From Mesorhizobium sp. YC-39 (GTDB lineage: Bacteria; Pseudomonadota; Alphaproteobacteria; Rhizobiales; Rhizobiaceae): 40,579 bases of DNA. A model generated the notes under the pieces. It saw only the letters and a program-made list of their open reading frames with translations, did no database searches and was not told where the DNA came from. The translations under genes were made by a program, and so were the position numbers. Positions 33,260-40,579 of the stretch are shown here, piece by piece. The stretch lies in assembly GCF_025753795.1 (NCBI RefSeq), contig NZ_JAOWPS010000017.1:1-40579 (forward strand), written 5' to 3'. The stretch's first letter is position 1, and the number at the start of each line of letters is the position of its first letter.

Positions 33260-35083
33260 TCATTCGACGGTGACCGATTTTGCGAGATTGCGTGGCTGGT
33301 CGACATCTGTGCCCATGAAGAGCGCCGTGTGATAGGCAAGAAGCTGTATCGGCAGCGAAAAGATCATCGGCGCGATAATCTCGTCGACGGCCGGCAGTAC
33401 GATCGTGTGCATGGTGTCGAGTTTCGATGCGGCCGCCCCTGTTTCATCGGTGATGAGGATAATCCGACCTCCACGGGCAGCCACCTCCTGCATGTTGGAG
33501 ACGGTCTTGTCGAAAAAGCGATCATGTGGCGCGATGACGATCACTGGCATGTTCTCGTCGACCAATGCGATCGGGCCGTGCTTCAATTCACCCGCGGCAT
33601 AGCCCTCGGCATGGATGTAGGAAATCTCCTTGAGCTTCAGCGCACCTTCCATCGCCAGTGGGACACTGGTGCCACGGCCGAGATACAGGACGTTATGAAA
33701 TTTTGACAGTTCGCGCGATAGGAGTTCGATCTCCGGCTGGATGCTGTTTAGTACCTGGCCCATGATGCGCGGCATTTCGGCGAGGCTCCTGACGAGAGCC
33801 TGCACCTCGTCTTCGGTTACGGTTCCGCGGGCCCTGGCGGCGCCGATGGCGAGTGCGGCAAGAACGGCAAGCTGGCAGGTGAAAGCCTTGGTGGAGGCCA
33901 CGCCGATCTCCGGGCCGGCAAGGATCGGGAAGACCGCATCGGCCTCCCGAGCGATGGTCGATTCGCCAGCATTGACGACGGCGCCAATTTTCAACCCAAG
34001 CTCCTTGCAGTACCTCAGCGACGCTAGCGTATCGGCGGTTTCGCCAGACTGCGAAATGAAAAGAGCCGCCGACTGCGGCGACAACGGGATCTCGCGGTAA
34101 CGGAATTCGGACGCAACGTCGATTTCGACCGGTAGGCGCGCGTAGCGCTCGAACCAGTGTTTTCCGATCGATCCGGCGAGATAGGCGGTTCCGCAGGCAG
34201 AGATCGCCAAGCTCGGTATCCTGGCGAAATCGATGCTAGAAACCGTATCAGCGTGATTGTCTATGATGTTGATATAATGACCGAGCGCTTGGGCGATGAC
34301 GTCGGGCTGCTCGTAAATTTCCTTCTCCATGAAGTGGCGATGGTTGCCCTTGTTGACCAGATAGGCCGCGGCGATGGAGGTCTGGCGCGCACGCTCGACA
34401 GGATCGCCATCGAAATCGAAGATATGCGCGCCCGTGTTGCTGATAACGGCCCAGTCGCCGTCGATAAGATAAGTGATTTCATTCGTGAAGGGAGCAAGTG
34501 CGATCGCGTCGGAGCCCAGGAACATCTCACTGTCGCCGTGACCGATCGCCAGCGGTGGTCCGTTGCGCGCCGCCATGATGGTTGACGGATCATCCTCGAA
34601 GAGGATGGCAAGCGCGTACGCGCCTTTGACGCGTTTCAGCATGGCACGCATCGCCTCTTGCCTCGTCATGCCCTCGCGGCGGTGTCTTGCCAAGAGATGC
34701 GAGACAACCTCGGTGTCGGTGTCGGTCTGGAACTTGGCTCCCGCCGCCGTCAATTCGTCCTTCAGCTCGGCGAAATTCTCGATGATGCCGTTATGAACGA
34801 CGGCCACACCGTCGGTAAAGTGTGGGTGCGCATTGCGTTCCGTCGATGCGCCATGGGTTGCCCAACGCGTGTGGCCGATGCCGATGGTGCCGCTCAGCGG
34901 CTCGTCCTTCAGCCTCTTTTCGAGATTGACAAGCTTTCCCTCTGCGCGCCGGCGGTGCAAGGCACCCTCGGTGATCGTCGCAACGCCGGCTGAATCATAG
35001 CCGCGATATTCCAGGCGCTTCAACGCGTCGACCAACCGCTCCGACACTGGCTGTAGCCCAACGATGCCAACAATCCCGCACAT
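33260..35083 (-). CDS. nodM: NodM, glucosamine-6-phosphate synthase under a nod box
   Basis: A 607-residue glutamine:fructose-6-phosphate aminotransferase (GlmS family). Residues 1-240 form the glutaminase domain with catalytic Cys 2 (MCGIVGIVG) and the GHTRWATHG and HNGIIEN loops. Residues 285-600 carry two SIS sugar-isomerase domains (SACGTAYLAG, SQSGETADT) and end in AKSVTVE. The enzyme makes glucosamine-6-phosphate for cell wall and for Nod factor backbones. The name nodM rather than glmS rests on a clear nod box about 99 bases upstream, implying induction by NodD and plant flavonoids. A housekeeping glmS should exist elsewhere. Monocistronic here. Confidence 0.93.
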   Translation of the reverse strand: MCGIVGIVGLQPVSERLVDALKRLEYRGYDSAGVATITEGALHRRRAEGKLVNLEKRLKDEPLSGTIGIGHTRWATHGASTERNAHPHFTDGVAVVHNGIIENFAELKDELTAAGAKFQTDTDTEVVSHLLARHRREGMTRQEAMRAMLKRVKGAYALAILFEDDPSTIMAARNGPPLAIGHGDSEMFLGSDAIALAPFTNEITYLIDGDWAVISNTGAHIFDFDGDPVERARQTSIAAAYLVNKGNHRHFMEKEIYEQPDVIAQALGHYINIIDNHADTVSSIDFARIPSLAISACGTAYLAGSIGKHWFERYARLPVEIDVASEFRYREIPLSPQSAALFISQSGETADTLASLRYCKELGLKIGAVVNAGESTIAREADAVFPILAGPEIGVASTKAFTCQLAVLAALAIGAARARGTVTEDEVQALVRSLAEMPRIMGQVLNSIQPEIELLSRELSKFHNVLYLGRGTSVPLAMEGALKLKEISYIHAEGYAAGELKHGPIALVDENMPVIVIAPHDRFFDKTVSNMQEVAARGGRIILITDETGAAASKLDTMHTIVLPAVDEIIAPMIFSLPIQLLAYHTALFMGTDVDQPRNLAKSVTVE

Positions 35084-35181
35084 GTTCGTCCCCGAATTCT
35101 TCCCGTCAGCGTCAGCCCCACAGCAATCACGGAGACGTTCACCTGCTCGCTTTGATCATGGATGTTATAGTAGCATCCAGT

Positions 35182-35230
35182 TATATTGGTAAAATTGATA
35201 GTTATAATGGCTGCCATCCATACTGTGGAT
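35182..35230 (-). promoter_or_regulatory. nod box (NodD binding site) of nodM
   Basis: Read on the minus strand from 35230 it begins ATCCACAGTATGGATG and ends TATCAATTTTACCAAT, matching both conserved blocks of the roughly 47-base nod box with the normal gap between them. The nodM ATG is about 99 bases downstream in the right orientation. Confidence 0.9.
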
Positions 35231-35850
35231 AGATGAAGATTCGTTTGAGGGCCCTGATTTAAATCGCCTCGTTGCGCTTGACGCTCTCATGAGGTGAACG
35301 CAGGCGCACGCCTGCGGCCCGAAGCAGCTCAGCGGGCATCAGCGCGGCCTTCGCCCGGCCAGGGAATTCCCAACGCAACCGCCGTTGCAGTCCCCGATGT
35401 TCTCAACCCACTCGCCTCGGCAGATCCTTGATGATTATCCGAGCCTCGATCAGCAGACATTGTCACGGGATCCATGCGCAGCGCGATTGTCGGTCCGCCC
35501 TCATGTCAACGGATGGCTGCCGCGGCATCCACGGCGGAAGGGATGTTCGCTGGTTCTGCCGCCCGTGGACATGGGAGCAGGAGAAGGGTTACTTCCCGCC
35601 GACTGGTAGGCTCGTGTGGCCTCTGAGCAATACAATATCGAGCAGATGCAATGGAGCGATGGCTCCCTGCACTTGAGTAGCAGAAGCCCCGAGGAATCCA
35701 TGTCGCTTTGGCGATCATCCCCAATGAATGGGCACATGTGGCGGAAAACGCCAACCGTGGATGCCGATCACTCAGGATGACGCTGTGGCTTTATTGTCTT
35801 GCGAGGCATCGGCCTTCACTCAGGAAGGCTGTCTAGGGACTTCTTTTAGA
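35231..35850. other. gene-poor stretch between nod box and PhyH-like gene
   Basis: About 620 bases with only short overlapping frames (70-80 codons) and no recognised domain. Probably decayed sequence. Confidence 0.35.
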
Positions 35851-36759
35851 TCAGCGGACAACCGGCTCGCCATGGAATCGTCGGCGCGAGGGTGGCGAAA
35901 CGCCGAAGCCAACTTCCATCATCAGCCGCGGCGTGCGTAAAGGCACGGTGCCCATATGGAAGCCGAACGGATCCTCAACAAAGCCGAGGCCGGCCTCGCC
36001 GGTCAGCGTGACCGGGCTGTCGCCGCCGTAGAACTTGAGGACTTCCTCGGCCGAATGGCCGACAAGCAAGGTCAACTGATGCTTGAGGCTGCGGCGCTTG
36101 TGGCTGCCGCGCACATAGACATGCGGGCCAGTGCCTTCGTCGACCGGCATCAGGTAAAAGAAGAACTTGAGCATCCGCCAATCGTCGAGGTCGAAGTGGT
36201 ATTTGTCGAGGGAGGCAAGGTTCTTCTCCGCGTCGGAGGCTTGGCCGGTCGGAAAGCTCCACCAGACACGGGTGGTGATCAGTTTCGCCTGAGCGCCGAG
36301 ATAGTGGGCTGCAATGTCGAGTAGCAGCGGGTCGTTCTGGATGGCGACCGCTGCCGTGCAGCCGAGGATGCGTTCGAAATAGTGCCCGCTGAGTAACGGA
36401 CGGCTGAATTGGGCCTCAGCCTTCGCATGTTCCGTCGGCATGAATTCTAGACGACGATCGAAGTTGCCGAAGCAAGGTGTGCACCGCGCGAAGGCTGCGA
36501 TCTCCTCATGGACAAATGTCGGCAAAACGAGTCCGGAAAAAAGCCCATCCGACCGCAGCGCGTCAACGACGTCCCGGCGATTGACGCCGACAAACATTGT
36601 GTCCTGGGCTTTCTGCGACGCTCGAACAGGCTTTGCACCACGCCAGTGCATTTTCCTTGCCGGCATCGTGCGGGCGAGCATGAACATCGGCAGCCACGCT
36701 GGGTTTTCACGAAGATCCGACAGATAGGTCGGAATGCGTATGGCGATGCGACGCAGCAT
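35851..36759 (-). CDS. phytanoyl-CoA-dioxygenase-like (PhyH) enzyme
   Basis: A probable non-haem Fe(II)/2-oxoglutarate oxygenase, 302 residues from the ATG at 36759 (GGAAC upstream). The facial triad can be placed as His 188 and Asp 190 (KYHFDLDDW) and His 268 (DPFGFHMG), with an Arg at 275 or 278 for 2-oxoglutarate. Between them lies the double-stranded-helix stretch FFFYLMPVDEGTGPHVYVRGSH, typical of PhyH proteins that act on small molecules. The frame is open upstream to 37020, so an earlier start is possible. The substrate is unknown. It stands alone between nodM and the pan genes, on the same strand but with no shared operon visible. Confidence 0.72.
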   Translation of the reverse strand: MLRRIAIRIPTYLSDLRENPAWLPMFMLARTMPARKMHWRGAKPVRASQKAQDTMFVGVNRRDVVDALRSDGLFSGLVLPTFVHEEIAAFARCTPCFGNFDRRLEFMPTEHAKAEAQFSRPLLSGHYFERILGCTAAVAIQNDPLLLDIAAHYLGAQAKLITTRVWWSFPTGQASDAEKNLASLDKYHFDLDDWRMLKFFFYLMPVDEGTGPHVYVRGSHKRRSLKHQLTLLVGHSAEEVLKFYGGDSPVTLTGEAGLGFVEDPFGFHMGTVPLRTPRLMMEVGFGVSPPSRRRFHGEPVVR

Positions 36760-37109
36760 GCTGCCGTTCCGCGCGATCGCCTCCAGGCTTGTGGCGCCGG
36801 CTTTGTCGGGGTTCTTCACGGTGATCAGGATCCTTAGGTATGAATGCACTATCAACGAAGCACCGGTTCTCAGTGCTTCGTCCCGTATTACCCAAACCCG
36901 ATTCCCGCTATGGAAGAAGGCTAACCGCGCATCAGGTTTTGTGCAATGCACAATAGCCTCGCTGGCAATTGAGTTAGATGCCGGGCATTGGCGACCAGTC
37001 AGTTGCGAAGCTGTGACCAATTACGCCAGGAACTGTCTATAGCCGCCGCCCCTCAGGTGGCGGCTACGTTGGATGGCGCACGCACCTGATCGCGAAGATG
37101 GCAGCCCGG

Positions 37110-37965
37110 GTGAGCCCAATCTTCTTCAACAGGCCTCACCCGAACAGGAAACTGGCGATCCCAGGTCGCGACCACCAAGCGTTGCCGGTCGGTCAAGAAT
37201 TGTCGTCGGTCGCAAATCTGCCTCGTCGCGAAGTTCGAGGTATTCGACCTCGCGATAGCCTGCAGCCAGAATTGCTTCACGCGCTTCGGCAAGCGTTGGC
37301 AGGACAGGCGAGCCGCGCGCAAGCCCCTCAGCCGTCTCGAGCAAGACCGTTGGTAATTTGGGCGCAACAGCACACTCCACTGGCGACAGCCGGACATAGT
37401 GCGATGATAGTGCAAGACCGTCGGCTTCGCGGACTGTCGGACAGGGAACAATCGTGATTGGAATTCCCAGGTCACGGACCATGCGCCTGACCAGCTGAAG
37501 CTGTTGAAAGTCCTTCTCGCCAAAGAAGCCGAAGTCAGCGCCGGTCTGCAGGCAGAGCTTGGCGACGACGGTCGCCACGCCATCGAAATGGCCCCGCCGG
37601 AAGGTGCCGCACAGGCCGTCGCCGACACCGGACACCGAAACGGTCGTGGCGAAGGCTTCCTGGGTACATCGCCCCAGCATCCGGCACATAGAGCAAATGC
37701 GCACCCAGCGGCACGAGCTTTGCGGCATCTTCGTCTTCTGTCCGGGGATAGGTCGCAATGTCGGCGGCATTGTTGAACTGTTTCGGGTTGACGAACAGCG
37801 TCACGATTACCCGATCGGCCTTCTCAAGCGCTGCACGCACGAGGCTCAGATGTCCTTCATGCAATGCCCCCATGGTCGGCACCATCGCGACACTTGCGCC
37901 CGGGCGGCCCCATCCCGCCACATAGCGTGAAGCTCGGTAACAGTTCGAGCGATTGCCACGCTCAC
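37110..37965 (-). pseudogene. panC: pantothenate synthetase (PanC), frameshifted
   Basis: A GTG at 37965 overlapping the panB stop (GTGA) begins SVAIARTVTELHAM, like PanC. A shift near 37925 continues as VAMVPTMGALHEGHLSLVR and FVNPKQFNNAADIATYPRT to YVPDAGAMYP. A second shift near 37670 gives FATTVSVSGVGDGLCGTFR and FGEKDFQQLQLVRRMVRD, and a third probably lies in the last 25 residues. The ATP-binding SSRN motif is altered to SSHY. So three frame breaks plus a damaged motif indicate an inactive gene for the last step of pantothenate synthesis, in spite of clear panB-panC operon structure. The 3' end is approximate. Confidence 0.85.
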
Positions 37966-38798
37966 GCGACCTCTCCAGCCTTCGAGGCGGTGGCGTAAAC
38001 ATGTTCGGCGGAAGGAAAGCGCCGTTCCCTCACGTCGGCGGCGTAGGCGGCAATCGCCGCCTCGGCCCCAGCGCCTAGTTCGGCATAGCGCTTGACGAAT
38101 TTCGGTCGAAAGTCGGTGAACATGCCCAGAAGGTCGTCGACCACCAGAATCTGGCCATCACACGCTGGCGAGGCGCCGATGCCGATTGTGGGGATGGCGA
38201 TCTCTGCGGTGATGCGCCGTGCAAGCGGCTCGGGCACTTTCTCCAGGACCACCGAAAAAGCGCCGGCATCCGTGACCGAAGCGGCGTCACGCCTGATCCG
38301 GTCCGCATCGTCTCCCCGTCCCTGCAAGCGATAGCCGCCCAATGTGTTCACCGCCTGCGGAGTCAGCCGGATATGGGCCATCACCGGGACGCCGCGAGCC
38401 GTCAGGAAGCGGATGGTTGCTGCCATGTTCTCGCCGCCCTCGATCTTGACTGCCGCACAACCGGCCTCTCCCATCAGGCGGGCAGCGTTACGGAACGCCT
38501 GCTCCGGCCCCTCTTCGTAGGAGCCGAACGGCAGGTCGACGACCAAGAGCGCGCGCTTGAGCCCGCGCCGCACGGCCTGGCCGTGCATGATCATCATGTC
38601 GAGGGTGACGCCCAGGGTCGACGACAGGCCGTGCAGCACCATACCTACGCTGTCGCCGACGAGAACGATGTCGCAGTGTCGATCAACCAGCTTCGCGATC
38701 GGCGCGGTATATGCCGTCAGGCAGACGAGCGGCGCCTGGCCTTTCCGGAAGCGAATATCTGGCGGTGTAATCGCCTTTGTATCACCAACTGCGCTCAA
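37962..38798 (-). CDS. panB: PanB, ketopantoate hydroxymethyltransferase
   Basis: A 278-residue enzyme transferring a hydroxymethyl group from methylene-tetrahydrofolate to 2-oxoisovalerate, the first committed step of pantothenate synthesis. It is a TIM barrel of normal length with VGDSVGMVLHG (Mg and substrate binding), KIEGGENMA, LTPQAVNTLGGYRLQGR, the Glu in VLEKVPEPLA and the IPTIGIGASPACDGQ block. The LTPQ block is preceded by HIR instead of the usual HxG. The reading frame is intact, unlike panC, whose start overlaps its stop. Upstream lies a short gap and then the divergent nrtR. Confidence 0.94.
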   Translation of the reverse strand: MSAVGDTKAITPPDIRFRKGQAPLVCLTAYTAPIAKLVDRHCDIVLVGDSVGMVLHGLSSTLGVTLDMMIMHGQAVRRGLKRALLVVDLPFGSYEEGPEQAFRNAARLMGEAGCAAVKIEGGENMAATIRFLTARGVPVMAHIRLTPQAVNTLGGYRLQGRGDDADRIRRDAASVTDAGAFSVVLEKVPEPLARRITAEIAIPTIGIGASPACDGQILVVDDLLGMFTDFRPKFVKRYAELGAGAEAAIAAYAADVRERRFPSAEHVYATASKAGEVA

Positions 38799-38982
38799 CC
38801 TGCGCCTCCTTCCCTAACGTTACCAACCGTGGGTGTCGCGTTTGGCACATTTGTGTGCAGGTGCGAAGAGCTAAAATCACGCACGGGCACGATGTTGACG
38901 CGCCGACATTATCGTGGAACACCAATCTAAATCGGTTCAGCTGCTTCCGTAAGCGTAACTCAGCCCAGCCGGATCAGGGATC

Positions 38983-39948
38983 ATGGACCATCAGGGAAAG
39001 CCGACCAGGCAACTCAAATCTGGAGGGAAGAGGGGCAACAACGTCAATGCGGACCTGATCGCCGTCGTCGTCGCCATGAACAACAGTGTTCCCTGCGTTC
39101 TCACCATCCCGCAGGCAAACGCCCTGCCATCAGGTCCGTTCGAACTTGCTCACCGCTCACTGCAGTCCGGCCTCAGGGGATGGGTCGAACAACAGACCGG
39201 CCACCCTCTCGGCTATATCGAACAACTCTACACTTTCGCCGATCGCGACAGGATCGGCGCCGAGGAGCGCGTCATCTCGATCAGCTATCTCGCGCTCACA
39301 CAGGCCGAAGACCTGGGCGCCGCAGCCAAGCGCTGCTGGGCAAGCTGGTACGACTATTTTCCATGGGAGGATCATCGCTCCGGCGCGCCGACGGCGGTGT
39401 TGGAAGATCTGCGGCCACGTCTGAGGGAGTGGGCGGGCAGCGCTGACGACACAGCCGTACGGCTTGACCGCCAGCGGCGCGCGGCTGTCGCCTTCGGCTT
39501 CGACGACCGGTCATGGAACGAAGAGTTCGCGCTGCAGCGTTATGAGCTTCTCTATGAGGCAGCGCTTGTGGAGGAAGCGGTGCGTGTCGGACCTTCAGCC
39601 GCGCCCACCGCGGTTCCAAGTAAATCCATGATCGCCGATCATCGCCGTATCCTAGCAACGGCTATTGCGCGGCTGCGCTCCAAAATCAAATACCGACCCG
39701 TCGTGTTCGAACTGATGCCGCCGCTTTTTACGCTCTTGCAGTTGCAGCAAACCGTTGAAGCGCTCTCCGGCAGGCTCATCAACAAACCAAATTTTCGCCG
39801 GCTCATCGAACAGCAGGAGCTGGTCGAAAAGACCGGGGAGACGACCACCGAAACCGGAGGCCGGCCGGCGCAGCTCTACCGCTTCCGCCACGACATTCTC
39901 GACGAGAGGCCGGTGGCCGGGACAAAATTGCCGCTTATGCGGGCTTGA
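38983..39948 (+). CDS. nrtR: NrtR-type Nudix-related repressor of NAD synthesis
   Basis: A 321-residue member of the COG4111/NrtR family. Residues about 22-160 form a Nudix-like domain (DLIAVVVAMNNSVPCVLTI; YIEQLYTFADRDRIG; VISISYLAL) without a proper catalytic Nudix box, consistent with ligand sensing (ADP-ribose) rather than hydrolysis. Residues about 215-310 form the winged helix (FELMPPLFTLLQLQQTVEAL; NKPNFRRLIEQQELVEKTG). It lies directly upstream of nadA on the same strand, with a 62-base gap that contains two operator-like repeats, so it should repress nadA(BC). The start at 38983 has AGGGA upstream; a slightly later start is possible. Confidence 0.88.
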   Translation: MDHQGKPTRQLKSGGKRGNNVNADLIAVVVAMNNSVPCVLTIPQANALPSGPFELAHRSLQSGLRGWVEQQTGHPLGYIEQLYTFADRDRIGAEERVISISYLALTQAEDLGAAAKRCWASWYDYFPWEDHRSGAPTAVLEDLRPRLREWAGSADDTAVRLDRQRRAAVAFGFDDRSWNEEFALQRYELLYEAALVEEAVRVGPSAAPTAVPSKSMIADHRRILATAIARLRSKIKYRPVVFELMPPLFTLLQLQQTVEALSGRLINKPNFRRLIEQQELVEKTGETTTETGGRPAQLYRFRHDILDERPVAGTKLPLMRA

Positions 39949-39955
39949 CATCCCT

Positions 39956-39974
39956 TATAGTCATAAAGGATATA
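39956..39974 (+). promoter_or_regulatory. NrtR operator-like repeat 1 before nadA
   Basis: TATAGTC-ATAAA-GGATATA: the left arm is perfect and the right arm matches GACTATA at 5 of 7 positions. It pairs with the repeat at 39980, centres 24 bases apart. Confidence 0.55.
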
Positions 39975-39979
39975 TACCT

Positions 39980-39998
39980 TATATTCTTGTAGACTATA
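39980..39998 (+). promoter_or_regulatory. NrtR operator-like repeat 2 before nadA
   Basis: TATATTC-TTGTA-GACTATA: the right arm is perfect and the left has one mismatch to TATAGTC. It ends 12 bases before the nadA ATG, so a bound repressor would block transcription. The outer arms of the two repeats also form a long inverted repeat (39955-39999). Confidence 0.6.
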
Positions 39999-40010
39999 AT
40001 CGGAGGCTCG

Positions 40011-40579
40011 ATGAGCGCCATCCTGCCTTCGAGCGCGGCTTTGTATGACCGCGTTCGGCGCGTTATCCCCCCGATTGAATGGCCGGTATTCGCCGATGAT
40101 ATCGAGGCCATTCTCGATCTGAAGCGGCAGCGAAACGCCGTCATCCTGGCGCACAATTATCAAACACCGGAAATCTTCCATTGCGTAGCCGACATCGTCG
40201 GCGACAGCCTGGCACTTGCCCGCAAGGCGATGACGGTCGAAGCGGATATCATTGTGCTGGCAGGCGTGCATTTCATGGCCGAGACGGCAAAGCTGCTCAA
40301 TCCGCAAAAGACAGTACTCATTCCTGACCTGCGCGCAGGCTGTTCGCTGGCCGACTCGATTACCGCCGAAGACATCCGCCTGCTGAGGCAACGCTATCCG
40401 AGCGTGCCTGTTGTCACCTACGTCAACACATCGGCCGAAGTGAAATCCGAGTCCGATATCTGCTGCACCTCCGGCAATGCGAAGGCCGTGGTGGAGTCCC
40501 TTGGCGTTCCGCGTGTCATCATGCTGCCGGACGAATATCTGGCCCAGAACATCGCCGCCCAGACCGAGGTTGAGATCAT
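40011..40579 (+). CDS. nadA: NadA, quinolinate synthase, truncated by window end
   Basis: The first 189 residues of quinolinate synthase, which condenses iminoaspartate and dihydroxyacetone phosphate to quinolinate for NAD synthesis. The ATG at 40011 has CGGAGG 4 bases before it. Family landmarks seen are AVILAHNYQTPE, GDSLALARKA, GVHFMAETAK, a first [4Fe-4S] cysteine in LRAGCSLADS, VTYVNTSAEVKSESD and CCTSGNA. The remaining two cluster cysteines lie beyond the window. It is probably followed by nadB and nadC, as usual in rhizobia. Confidence 0.95.
   Translation, partial: MSAILPSSAALYDRVRRVIPPIEWPVFADDIEAILDLKRQRNAVILAHNYQTPEIFHCVADIVGDSLALARKAMTVEADIIVLAGVHFMAETAKLLNPQKTVLIPDLRAGCSLADSITAEDIRLLRQRYPSVPVVTYVNTSAEVKSESDICCTSGNAKAVVESLGVPRVIMLPDEYLAQNIAAQTEVEI

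Noticed and set aside
38846..38862. TGGCAC-N5-TGTG before nrtR
   Set aside because: The -12 element does not match TTGC and there is no reason to expect RpoN control of nrtR.
1..40579. CRISPR arrays, rRNA and phage attachment sites
   Set aside because: No spaced direct repeats, no rRNA-like sequence and no tRNA-linked duplicated site were seen on reading through.

Overview
The window looks like part of a rhizobial symbiosis island or symbiotic plasmid, most probably Mesorhizobium-like (Hyphomicrobiales). The evidence is GC-rich sequence, a complete fixNOQP-fixGHIS respiratory cluster with its FnrN regulator and hemN, a NodD-type nod box in front of a glucosamine synthase gene (nodM), a SyrB-type regulator, a sigma54-dependent dctA, and vitamin genes (panB, panC, nrtR-nadA). 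Intact genes sit among insertion-sequence debris and many frameshifted genes, as is usual for islands. The genus is an inference from gene content only.

Layout. 0-4.4 kb: an intact IS30-family element with recognisable terminal inverted repeats, then remnants of a PIN-domain toxin, an ArsR regulator and a second IS30 transposase, a small orphan gene and a syrB-like gene. 4.4-6.3 kb: a membrane GGDEF-EAL protein. 6.4-17.6 kb (minus strand): a microaerobic block with a UbiH/UbiM-type hydroxylase, fixGHIS, fixNOQP, a hemerythrin-like remnant and fnrN. hemN is divergent from fnrN. Anaerobox-like sites (FixK/FnrN type) lie before the ubiM unit, before fixG, before fixN and between fnrN and hemN. 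19.5-21.3 kb: dctA with a sigma54 promoter and a DctD-like site, followed by a divergent sunset-domain protein gene.

22.4-30.3 kb: two related 129-residue proteins of unknown function bracket a 1152-residue fusion of molybdopterin oxidoreductase, flavin reductase and ferredoxin, an amidase remnant, and a tightly coupled queC-queD-queE operon. 31-32 kb: two small genes (DUF6074-like and XRE-type). 33.3-35.2 kb: nodM with its nod box. 35.8-36.8 kb: an orphan phytanoyl-CoA-dioxygenase-like enzyme. 37.1-38.8 kb: panB intact, panC broken by frameshifts. 39-40.6 kb: nrtR, tandem operator-like inverted repeats, and nadA running off the window end.

How it fits together. FnrN (oxygen-sensing), HemN (anaerobic haem), the cbb3 oxidase with its assembly proteins and probably the quinone hydroxylase form one low-oxygen regulon suited to bacteroids. 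DctA would import plant dicarboxylates. NodM would supply glucosamine-6-phosphate for Nod factor. NrtR would repress NAD synthesis through the nadA promoter. The points most worth following up are the NADH-wired molybdoenzyme fusion, the paralogous 129-residue pair around it, the extended anaerobox regulon, the nod-box-driven nodM, and the degraded panC and aberrant dctA.
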